DNA from: CAYLNM01 sp964385045
GTDB taxonomy: Bacteria > Planctomycetota > Phycisphaerae > Phycisphaerales > SM1A02
Assembly (NCBI GenBank): GCA_964385045.1
Contig: CAYLNM010000104.1
Location: 1 to 16,246, forward strand
Length of the DNA: 16,246 nucleotides
Reading direction: 5' to 3'
Shown here: piece after piece, positions 1 to 6,336 of the stretch
Position numbering within the stretch: the stretch's first letter is position 1
Layout of the letters: the number at the start of each line of letters is the position of its first letter
Program-made: the position numbers and the translations under genes
Notes under the pieces: generated by a model
The model's input: the letters and a program-made list of their open reading frames with translations, nothing else
The model's database searches: none
Told to the model about the DNA's origin: nothing

Positions 1-19
1 CTCGACCCCATTGCTTCCT

Positions 20-52
20 GAGCCCTCCTCGATGGTCGGGGAGGGCTCTTTT
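20..52 (+). terminator. Intrinsic terminator of a gene left of the window
   Basis: Arms GAGCCCTCC (20-28) and GGAGGGCTC (40-48) form a perfect 9-bp stem with an 11-nt loop, followed at once by TTTT (49-52). This is a canonical rho-independent terminator on the + strand. The minus strand lacks a U tract beyond the stem. Reading in frame from base 1 gives a TGA at 19-21 just at the stem foot, which may be the stop codon of the upstream gene, but too little is present to identify it. It is the only hairpin in the window with a clear U tract. Confidence 0.85.
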
Positions 53-225
53 CGTCCTCGGATCGAGCGTGCGGACTCGGCGCACCCGGCTCCGCCCCGC
101 CGCGGCGAGACAGGCCGCGCGTCGCCGGCGAGCACCGACTCCCGGACCGCGGGGCACGACCCCACCGCATCCCGCCGCGCCGAGACCCGCACCCGCTCCC
201 GCGCCCGCGCCCGCGGCCGTCCCGA
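53..225. other. Spacer between a + strand terminator and the minus-strand gene end; GC-rich short repeats
   Basis: No gene is supported here. Positions about 186-216 carry an imperfect tandem run of GCCCGC/ACCCGC/TCCCGC hexamers, typical low-complexity sequence in high-GC genomes. No U-tract terminator for the minus-strand hflX operon was seen. Confidence 0.5.
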
Positions 226-1257
226 TCAGGCGGCCCCGGGCTCCAGCACCCGCTCGATCGTCGCCCGCATCGCCGGATCGAGGGCCGGCTGCTCGCGGAA
301 GGCCAGCTCCGCGTGCAGGGAGCGGTCGGGCTCGAAGGGGAACCAGCCCGCCACCCGCGAGTCGGCGTTCCGGCGTCCGGACCAGAAGCCGTCCTCGGCC
401 CGGCCGAGGGCGACGCGGGCCCCGCGCGGGGGGAAGGCGTCCCACCGCTCCTCGTGCGAGCCGAGCAGGGCCTCGCGCACGACCTCCCGGTCGGCCGCCG
501 CCCCGATCGCCACCAGCACCACGTTGGTCGCCCGCGGCATGAACTGCTTCGCCGCCCGCCGCAGGAGCCGGCGCACCCGCGGCACCTCGTCGGCGAAGCC
601 GCTCGGCAGGCCGATCACGAGGCTCACGCCGGGCCCGTCGCCCGGGGCGAGCACGCGGACGCCACCGATCTCACGGCCGTCCCGCTCGTCACGGACCACC
701 AGCTCGTCGCCGATCGACGCCCGGGCGATGAAGGGTCCCGCCTCCTCGACCAGCCGCTGCATCGCCGCGTCGCCCGCGTCCGGCCGCCAGCGCACGCCCA
801 CGACGTAGGGCCGGTCGATCCGCTCGAGCACCCGCAGCCGCGAGGAGATCGTCAGCGTGCGGTCGCGCCGCGGGGCCGCCATGCGCTTGACGTGGAGGTA
901 GAAGACGCCGTCGCCCGAGCGGACCTCGAAGTCGCACGTCCGCCCCGCGGGGGTGGGCCGCTCGAAGCGGACGTCGCAGCCGCGCTCGAGCAGGTGCCGG
1001 GCGACCATCGCCTCGGCGAGGACGTCGCGCCGCTGCTTGAGCTTGCCGCCGCGGGCATGGCCGAGCAGCGACTCGCGCAGCCGTGCGAGCGGGTGCTCGC
1101 CCCGCCAGCCGTCGACCGCGGCGAGCAGGCCCGGCGCGGCGTCCGCGGGCGTCGGGGCGGCGCCGGCCCGGCGGCCGGATCCGACGCGGCCGGCTCCGGC
1201 CGGCTCGGCTCCGTCGGCGGCGTCACGATCGTCGCGATCGTCGCGCGGCGTCGTCAC
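226..1257 (-). CDS. Hypothetical protein with a possible PD-(D/E)XK nuclease-like core
   Basis: A 343-aa protein with a GTG start at 1257. The GTG overlaps the hflX TGA stop (GTGA), so translation is probably coupled to hflX. Residues 1-45 are a low-complexity D/R/A/P-rich leader. The core at about 70-160 has a helix with E82 (AEAMVARHLLERG), a strand with D109 and E111 (CDFEV), and a second strand FYLHVKR with K124. Spacing E82...D109...x-x-K124 resembles the PD-(D/E)XK nuclease fold, with His122 where an acidic residue would be usual, so activity is doubtful. A C-terminal half (about 230-330) contains a KQFMPRATNVVLVAIG strand and an aromatic FWSGRR...GWFPFEP patch. I do not recognise a named family. 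It could equally be an inactive nucleic-acid-binding relative. The reading frame is real: codon bias and the overlap agree. Confidence 0.7.
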   Translation of the reverse strand: MTTPRDDRDDRDAADGAEPAGAGRVGSGRRAGAAPTPADAAPGLLAAVDGWRGEHPLARLRESLLGHARGGKLKQRRDVLAEAMVARHLLERGCDVRFERPTPAGRTCDFEVRSGDGVFYLHVKRMAAPRRDRTLTISSRLRVLERIDRPYVVGVRWRPDAGDAAMQRLVEEAGPFIARASIGDELVVRDERDGREIGGVRVLAPGDGPGVSLVIGLPSGFADEVPRVRRLLRRAAKQFMPRATNVVLVAIGAAADREVVREALLGSHEERWDAFPPRGARVALGRAEDGFWSGRRNADSRVAGWFPFEPDRSLHAELAFREQPALDPAMRATIERVLEPGAA

Positions 1258-2651
1258 CCGTGGAACCGCTCGTGCATCGGCACCCGGCGGGCGGGCGGAC
1301 CGTGCGGGTCGGTCGAGGGCCAGAGCGCCGACGCCGCCTCGGGGCCGGGGCGACCGTCGATGGTGAAGCGGCCGCCGGCGGCGAGGAGCTGGTCCACCTG
1401 CCGCCGCCCGAGCCGCGTGGTGATGGTCACCGCGCCGTTGTCCCACGCCCGGTCCGAGACCGGCGTCCGCTGCTCGAGGAAGCTCACCGTGCGCGAGTCG
1501 GCCGTGGGCACCGTCACCGCGACCTCGCGCACCGGACCGAGGTAGTGCTCGCGGACCCGATCGGTCAGCAGCTCGATCCCCTCGCCGCTCGTCGCGCTGC
1601 ACAGCACCGCGTCGGGATGCCGGTTGAGCCACGCGAGCTGCTCGTCGAGCCGGTCGAGCCGGTCGATCTTGTTCACCACGACGATTCTCGGCTGGTGGGT
1701 CGCCCCGATCTCGTCGAGCGTGCCGAAGACGGTGTCGATCTGCATCTCCGCCGCCACGTCGCCCGCGTCCACGAGCACCAGCAGCAGCTGGGCGTCGATC
1801 GTCTCCTCGAGGGTCGAGCGGAACGACGCGACGAGGTGGTGCGGCAGGTCGCGCACGAAGCCGACGGTGTCCGAGAGCATGCACGCGTTGCCGCCGCCGA
1901 GGTCCCAGCGCTCGATGCGGGTGCTCAGCGTGGCGAAGAGCTTGTCGTGGGCGTACGCCCCGCCTCGAGTGAGGCGGTTGAACATCGTCGACTTGCCGGC
2001 GTTGGTGTAGCCGACGAGCCCGACGGTGAAGTGCTCGTCGTTGCGGGCGTCGACCTCGCGGGCCTTGCGCTCCTGGATCCGCTCGAGCTCCGCCCGCAGC
2101 TGGCCGAGCCGGCGCTTGACGAGGCGGCGGTCGATCTCGAGCTGCTGCTCGCCCGGACCGCGGGTGCCGATGCCGACCGGGGCGCCGCCGGTGACCTGTC
2201 CGAGATGGTCCCACATCGCCCGCAGCCGCGGGAACGTGTACTCGAGCTGGGCGATCTCGACCTGCAGCTTCGCGGCGTGCGTCGTCGCGCGGTTGGCGAA
2301 GATGTCGAGGATGAGCTCGCTGCGATCGATGATCTTGACCTCGACCGCGCGCTCGAGGTTCCGGATCTGCCCCGGGCTCAGGTCGTTGTCGAAGATCACG
2401 AGCGAGGCCTTCGTCATCCGGACGAGGGCGGTGAGCTCCTGGACCTTGCCCTTGCCGAGGAACGTGCTGTTGTCGGGGGTGCGGCGGTTCTGGGCGAGCT
2501 CGCCCACGATGCTCGCCCCCGCGGTCTCGGCGAGCGCCCGCAGCTCGCGGAACACGTCGCCCGGATCCTCGTAGCGCCCGGGAAGACCCACGTGCACGAG
2601 CACGCTGCGCTCGCTGACGACCTTGAGCTGTTCTCGCATCGGCTGCGACAT
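1254..2651 (-). CDS. hflX: GTPase HflX
   Basis: A 465-aa ribosome-associated GTPase; family members bind the 50S subunit and split stalled or stressed 70S ribosomes. The N-terminal HflX domain (about 15-180) has the family glycine-rich segment GIGTRGPGEQQLEIDRR (161-176), followed by a helical linker. The G domain carries G1 GYTNAGKS (214-221), a switch region around FATLST (239-244), G3 DTVGF (261-265), G4 NKID (327-330) and G5 SAT (352-354). The C-terminal domain is about 370-465, making the protein somewhat longer than E. coli HflX. The ATG at 2651 is preceded by GGAG with 6-nt spacing. The next in-frame ATG (residue 5) is a weaker alternative. The stop overlaps the GTG of the following minus-strand gene. 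All G motifs are intact, so it is expected to be active. Confidence 0.96.
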   Translation of the reverse strand: MSQPMREQLKVVSERSVLVHVGLPGRYEDPGDVFRELRALAETAGASIVGELAQNRRTPDNSTFLGKGKVQELTALVRMTKASLVIFDNDLSPGQIRNLERAVEVKIIDRSELILDIFANRATTHAAKLQVEIAQLEYTFPRLRAMWDHLGQVTGGAPVGIGTRGPGEQQLEIDRRLVKRRLGQLRAELERIQERKAREVDARNDEHFTVGLVGYTNAGKSTMFNRLTRGGAYAHDKLFATLSTRIERWDLGGGNACMLSDTVGFVRDLPHHLVASFRSTLEETIDAQLLLVLVDAGDVAAEMQIDTVFGTLDEIGATHQPRIVVVNKIDRLDRLDEQLAWLNRHPDAVLCSATSGEGIELLTDRVREHYLGPVREVAVTVPTADSRTVSFLEQRTPVSDRAWDNGAVTITTRLGRRQVDQLLAAGGRFTIDGRPGPEAASALWPSTDPHGPPARRVPMHERFHG

Positions 2652-2817
2652 CGAGGGCTCCGGGCGGACGCACCGACCGGCGGAGCCGCGTCCGGACGCC
2701 GGGTGGCCCGAGCGCCCGATCCACGATCCGCCGGTCGCGGCTCGTTCGCCGCCGCTCCGCCCGGGGGAGCCCCGAGCCGCCGAGCCGGCCGGTCGCCGAG
2801 CACGATCCGCAGGAGGA

Positions 2818-2823
2818 AGCGTA
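2818..2823 (-). promoter_or_regulatory. Candidate -10 element for hflX operon
   Basis: Read on the minus strand the hexamer is TACGCT, identical to the -10 candidates before the GGQ-protein gene and rplK. It lies about 167 nt upstream of the hflX ATG. No convincing -35 is seen 16-18 bp further up. The assignment rests on the repeated hexamer and its place in the divergent spacer. Confidence 0.3.
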
Positions 2824-2884
2824 CGGCCCGACCCCGGGAAAGTCTGCCCCCGACCCGGGCCGCCGGGCCACGACCGGGACCGCG

Positions 2885-2890
2885 TACCCT
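2885..2890 (+). promoter_or_regulatory. Candidate -10 element for the S41 protease-tsaD operon
   Basis: TACCCT (TANNCT type) sits 24 nt before the protease ATG at 2915, leaving room for a short leader with GGAG (2904-2907) 7 nt before the ATG. No clear -35 is visible. It is about 60 bp from the opposing hflX -10 candidate. Confidence 0.35.
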
Positions 2891-2914
2891 TCAGGTCACG
2901 CGCCGGAGACCCGC

Positions 2915-4525
2915 ATGCGCCGGATCCTCGCCCCCACGCTGTTCGCGATCCTCCTCGCCTCGCTGCTCGTCCGCCTGCCCACCGCGGTCGCCGTCCGCTC
3001 CGACTCGATGGAGCGGTTCGACCCGCTGCTCGAGTCGCGGCGGATCCTCCTCGAGGAGTACGTCGACCCGATCGACGACGAGGCGGCGAGCGTCGCGGCG
3101 GTGCAGGGATACGTCTCGGCCCTCGGCGACCCCTTCACGAGCTTCGTCCCCCCCGCCGACGAGGAGGCCTTCACCCGGTCGATCCGCGGCGAGTACGCGG
3201 GGATCGGGGCGGAGGTGGACACCGTCGAGGGTCGCTTCACCATCATCTCCCCCATGCCGGGCTCGCCCGCCCTCGAGGCCGGTCTGCGGGCGGGCGACGT
3301 GGTGCTCGAGGTCGACGACGTGCCGGTGGCGGGCATGGACAGCGGCGCCATCGTCGACCGGCTCACCGGGCCCGCCGGCACCGCGGTGCAGGTGCGGCTC
3401 GAGCGGCCCGACGGCAGCACCTTCGAGACCGCGGTCGTCCGGCGCCGGATCGTCGCCCCCACCGTCCGCGGCCTGGTGCGGGCCGGCGAGGGCTGGCACT
3501 GGTGCCTCGACGCGGCCCACGGCATCCGCTACGTGCGGGTGTCGCAGTTCAACGACGAGACCGCCGAGGAGCTGCGGGCCGCCCTCGAGCCGGCCGCGGG
3601 CGAGCCGTTCCGCGGCCTCGTGCTCGACCTGCGCGGCAACCCCGGCGGCGGCCTGCCGAGCGCGATCCGAGTCACCGACCTCTTCCTCGACGAGGGCGTC
3701 ATCGTCCGGGTGCGACCGCGGACGGGCGAGGGCCGCGCCTACGAGGCGACGCCCGGCACGACGGTCGTCCGCGACGAGCCCATCGCCGTCCTGGTGGACG
3801 AGGACTCGGCCTCGGCGAGCGAGATCGTCGCCGGCGCCCTGCAGGAGGCCGGCCGGGCGATCGTGGTGGGCACCCGGACCTACGGCAAGGGCTCGGTGCA
3901 GCAGCTGCGGCCGCTCGACACCGCCGGCGGCACCCTGAAGTTCACCGTCGCGACGTGGGAGCTCGGCTCCGGCCGACGGCTGCAGCGGATCGCGGGCGAG
4001 GACACCTGGGGCGTCGATCCCGATCCCGGGTTCGAGGTGATCGTGTCCGATCGCGAGCGGATCGACGTGCTGCTCGCCCGCCGGGAGGTGGAGGCGATCC
4101 GCGAGTCGGACGCCGAGTACGGCGAGCGGCCGTTCTCGCCGTCGGACTGCCGGTCGATCGAGTGGATCGAGCAGACGCTCGGGGACCGCGTCCTGCTGGT
4201 CGCGGCCCGGGCCCTCGCCGATCGGATCGACCAGGGGACGTGGCCCGCGCCCGAGATCGCCGACGAGGAGCGCCGCGACCGACTGGTGGAGCTCCGGCAG
4301 CTCGAGACGGTGGTGGCCGACATCGAGGCCCGGCGGGTCGAGATCGAGGCCCGGATCGAGACGCTCCGCGAGACCCTGGAGGGACCGCGGGCCACGATCG
4401 ACGCGGATGGCCCGGCCAGCGACGGCGGCGACATCGGCGGCGGCGCGGACGACGAAGACCGCGACGCGGACGCCCCCGAGGCCGCCGCCTCCCCCGGCCC
4501 CGACGCCGAGGCCCCGGGCCGATGA
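2915..4525 (+). CDS. S41 family C-terminal processing peptidase (CtpA/Prc type)
   Basis: A 536-aa serine protease of the tail-specific/CTP family, which cleaves exported substrates near their C termini. Residues 4-26 are hydrophobic and end in AVA, fitting a signal peptide or membrane anchor, so it should act outside the cytoplasmic membrane. A PDZ domain spans about 93-165 (GIGAEVD, then SPALEAGLRAGDVVLEVD). The S41 catalytic domain is about 200-370, with RGNPGG (240-245), DEDSASASEI (295-304) and YGKGSVQ (323-329). By the 25-residue Ser-Lys spacing known in CtpB and D1P, the triad would be S300, K325 and Q329. The region past about 450 is a predicted coiled coil (455-490) and an acidic Asp/Ala/Pro-rich tail to 536, unusual for the family. 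ATG 2915 has GGAG upstream. The TGA overlaps the tsaD ATG (ATGA), so the two are cotranscribed and probably translationally coupled. Confidence 0.93.
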   Translation: MRRILAPTLFAILLASLLVRLPTAVAVRSDSMERFDPLLESRRILLEEYVDPIDDEAASVAAVQGYVSALGDPFTSFVPPADEEAFTRSIRGEYAGIGAEVDTVEGRFTIISPMPGSPALEAGLRAGDVVLEVDDVPVAGMDSGAIVDRLTGPAGTAVQVRLERPDGSTFETAVVRRRIVAPTVRGLVRAGEGWHWCLDAAHGIRYVRVSQFNDETAEELRAALEPAAGEPFRGLVLDLRGNPGGGLPSAIRVTDLFLDEGVIVRVRPRTGEGRAYEATPGTTVVRDEPIAVLVDEDSASASEIVAGALQEAGRAIVVGTRTYGKGSVQQLRPLDTAGGTLKFTVATWELGSGRRLQRIAGEDTWGVDPDPGFEVIVSDRERIDVLLARREVEAIRESDAEYGERPFSPSDCRSIEWIEQTLGDRVLLVAARALADRIDQGTWPAPEIADEERRDRLVELRQLETVVADIEARRVEIEARIETLRETLEGPRATIDADGPASDGGDIGGGADDEDRDADAPEAAASPGPDAEAPGR

Positions 4526-5577
4526 CGGACGGGCCCCTGGTCCTCGGCATCGAGTCGAGCTGCGACGAGACCGCGGCCGCGGTCGTCGCCGGCGGCCGCG
4601 ACGTGCGGTCGAACGTCGTCTTCACCCAGCACCAGCTGCACGCGCGATACGCCGGCGTCGTGCCCGAGATCGCCAGCCGCGCGCATCTCGAGCGGATCCT
4701 GCCGGTGGTGAACGAGGCGGTGGTGGAGGCCGGCGTCGACCTCGACGAGCTCGACGCGATCGCGGTCGGCCATCGCCCGGGCCTGATCGGATCGCTGCTC
4801 GTGGGCACCGCGGCGGCCAAGGCCCTCGCGTGGGCCCTCGACGTGCCGCTGGTGCCGGTGGACCACGTGCACGCCCACCTCGCGGCCGGCGGGCTCGATG
4901 CCGAGCCGCCGGCCCTGCCCGCCCTCGGCCTCGTGGTGAGCGGCGGGCACACGAGCCTCTTCGCCGTCGAGGCGCCCTTCACGTGCCGGACGATCGGCCG
5001 GACCATCGACGACGCCGTCGGCGAGGCCTACGACAAGGCGGCGACGATCCTCGGGCTCGGCTACCCCGGCGGCCCCGCGGTCGACGCGGCGGCGGCCCGC
5101 GGCGACGACCGCGTCCGCGACCTGCCGGTGGCCGACCTCGGCGGCGACGGGCTCGACTTCTCGTTCAGCGGCCTGAAGACCGCGCTGCGGTACGCGGTGA
5201 GCGGTCCGCCGATCGGCCGCGGGCGGGACGTGCGGTACGAGCGCGACCTGTCGGACCTCTCGCCCGACCACGTGGACGACCTCGCCGCGTGCTTCCAGCG
5301 GGCCGCGGTGACCGCGATCATGCGCGGCCTGCGACGGGCGCTCGACCGGCGCCCGGACGTCCGCACGCTGCTCGTGGGCGGCGGCGTCTCGGCCAACGCC
5401 CGCCTCCGGACCGAGCTGCGGGAGCTCGCCGGGGACCGCGGCCTCGACCTGCGGCTCCCGCCGCCCGCCTACTGCCTCGACAACGCGGCGATGATCGCGG
5501 GGCTCGGGGCGATCCGCCTCGCCGAGGGCCGCACCGCCGACCTGTCGCTGTCGGCCTCGCCGAAGCCGACGCCCTGA
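4522..5577 (+). CDS. tsaD: tRNA N6-adenosine threonylcarbamoyltransferase TsaD
   Basis: A 351-aa cytoplasmic enzyme that, with TsaB and TsaE, transfers the threonylcarbamoyl group to A37 of ANN-decoding tRNAs (t6A). The N-terminal ASKHA motif GIESSCDET (9-17) is present. The metal-binding HxxxH is H115/H119 in VDHVHAHL, and the matching aspartate is D320 in CLDNAAMIAG. Other family segments are VSGGHTSL (139-146), DDAVGEAYDKAA (163-174), FSFSGLKTA (213-221) and VGGGVSANARLR (285-296). Length is close to the usual 330-350 aa. The loop usually written T-x-G-P-G-L reads GHRPGL (83-88) here. The ATG overlaps the stop of the upstream protease. tsaB and tsaE are not in this window. Confidence 0.97.
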   Translation: MTDGPLVLGIESSCDETAAAVVAGGRDVRSNVVFTQHQLHARYAGVVPEIASRAHLERILPVVNEAVVEAGVDLDELDAIAVGHRPGLIGSLLVGTAAAKALAWALDVPLVPVDHVHAHLAAGGLDAEPPALPALGLVVSGGHTSLFAVEAPFTCRTIGRTIDDAVGEAYDKAATILGLGYPGGPAVDAAAARGDDRVRDLPVADLGGDGLDFSFSGLKTALRYAVSGPPIGRGRDVRYERDLSDLSPDHVDDLAACFQRAAVTAIMRGLRRALDRRPDVRTLLVGGGVSANARLRTELRELAGDRGLDLRLPPPAYCLDNAAMIAGLGAIRLAEGRTADLSLSASPKPTP

Positions 5578-5580
5578 CCT

Positions 5581-5634
5581 CGGGCCGCGGGCGGGCCCGG
5601 CACGCCGGGCGGCGGACGGCCGTCCCGCGCCGCC
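5581..5634 (+). terminator. Two GC hairpins after tsaD, no U tract
   Basis: First hairpin: CGGGCC (5581-5586) with GGCCCG (5594-5599). Second: GGCGGCG (5608-5614) with CGCCGCC (5628-5634), enclosing GAC-ggcc-GTC (5615-5624) and a 3-nt bulge. They start four bases past the stop codon. There is no T run, so they are at best U-less terminators or RNA 3' end stabilisers. Chance pairing in GC-rich sequence is possible. Confidence 0.35.
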
Positions 5635-5688
5635 GCACCCCGCCCCCGTCGCGCCGGACGACGCCGGCAGAACGAGGTCCACCGCCGC

Positions 5689-5694
5689 TACGCT
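5689..5694 (+). promoter_or_regulatory. -10 element of a probable leaderless transcript (GGQ protein)
   Basis: TACGCT ends 6 nt before the GTG at 5701. With the usual -10 to start-site distance, transcription would begin at the GTG itself. No Shine-Dalgarno sequence is present. No convincing -35 is seen about 17 bp upstream. Confidence 0.5.
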
Positions 5695-5700
5695 GCCGCC

Positions 5701-6228
5701 GTGCTGTTCGTCCTCGTCGATCCTCCGCACCCCGCCACCCTGCCCGAGCCGGTGCTGCTCAAGCAGTGCGTGATCGGCTTCGGCCGTCACGGCGGGCCGG
5801 GCGGCCAGCACCGCAACAAGGTCGAGACGTCGGTGTCGCTCGTGCACGAGCCGAGCGGCGTCGAGGCGAAGGCGACGCAGCGCCGGAAGCAGGCCGAGAA
5901 CCGCCGCATCGCGATCCGCCGCCTGCGGGAGACCCTCGCGATCGAGCTCCGCTGCCGCGTCCGCCGCCGCGGGTTCCGGCCCAGTCCGCTCTGGGAGACG
6001 CGGCGGCAGGGCCAGAAGCTGCCGGTGAACCCGCGGCACGCGGACTACCCGGCCCTCCTCGCCGAGGCGCTCGACGTGGTCTTCGCCCGCGGGTTCGACG
6101 TGGCCGGGGCGGCGGGGATGCTCGGCGTCACGATGTCGCAGCTCGCCCGGCTCATCCGCCACCAGAAGCGGGCCTTCGCGGTGGTGAACGAGGAGCGTGA
6201 GCGGCGCGGGCTCTCCGCGCTGCGCTGA
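5701..6228 (+). CDS. Peptide chain release factor-like protein (GGQ domain, stand-alone) with C-terminal helical module
   Basis: A 175-aa class-I release-factor-type protein. The GGQ loop HGGPGGQHRNKVET (30-43; GGQ 34-36) is the part that triggers peptidyl-tRNA hydrolysis, and downstream EAKATQRRKQAENRRIAI (55-72) matches the RF-1 domain. The codon-recognition domain of RF1/RF2 is absent, as in ArfB/YaeJ- and RF-H-like rescue factors. In place of the basic ArfB tail there is an extra segment, about 113-175, with a helix-turn-helix-like pattern (FDVAGAAGMLGVTMSQLARL). Role by inference: release or rescue of ribosomes, or hydrolysis at a special site. Start GTG 5701 is chosen because the homologous part begins there and TACGCT lies 6 nt upstream (leaderless). 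It appears monocistronic. Confidence 0.85.
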   Translation: MLFVLVDPPHPATLPEPVLLKQCVIGFGRHGGPGGQHRNKVETSVSLVHEPSGVEAKATQRRKQAENRRIAIRRLRETLAIELRCRVRRRGFRPSPLWETRRQGQKLPVNPRHADYPALLAEALDVVFARGFDVAGAAGMLGVTMSQLARLIRHQKRAFAVVNEERERRGLSALR

Positions 6229-6231
6229 GGC

Positions 6232-6257
6232 CGGGCGCGGGCCGGGAGCCGCGCCCG
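6232..6257 (+). terminator. GC hairpin after the GGQ-protein gene, no U tract
   Basis: CGGGCGCGG (6232-6240) pairs perfectly with CCGCGCCCG (6249-6257), 9 bp with an 8-nt loop, starting three bases past the TGA. No U tract follows. Its position suggests a transcript end, by inference only. Confidence 0.45.
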
Positions 6258-6323
6258 ACGCCCGCCTCGCCGCCGCCCCGACGCCCGCCCCGCCCCCGCG
6301 GCGGGCCGCCCGTCGGCGCCCGG

Positions 6324-6329
6324 TACGAT
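6324..6329 (+). promoter_or_regulatory. -10 element of a probable leaderless transcript (M20 gene)
   Basis: TACGAT ends 7 nt before the ATG at 6337. There is no Shine-Dalgarno sequence in the GCCCCC spacer. This agrees with transcription starting at or next to the ATG. An upstream in-frame ATG at 6328 lies inside this hexamer and is therefore unlikely to be used. Confidence 0.5.
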
Positions 6330-6336
6330 GGCCCCC

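Noticed and set aside
1..21. Possible last codons of an upstream gene ending in TGA at 19-21
   Set aside because: Only six codons are present, too few to support a CDS; noted in the terminator entry instead.
186..216. Hexamer run as a possible CRISPR or functional repeat
   Set aside because: Units are 6 bp, imperfect and without spacers; low-complexity GC-rich sequence.
2623..4521. Upstream extension of the tsaD frame giving a 984-residue protein
   Set aside because: The extra part is Arg/Gly/Pro-rich shadow of the protease gene. The ATG at 4522 overlapping the protease stop gives a normal-length TsaD.
6328..6336. ATG at 6328 as start of the M20 gene
   Set aside because: It overlaps the TACGAT -10 hexamer, so it would not be in the transcript.
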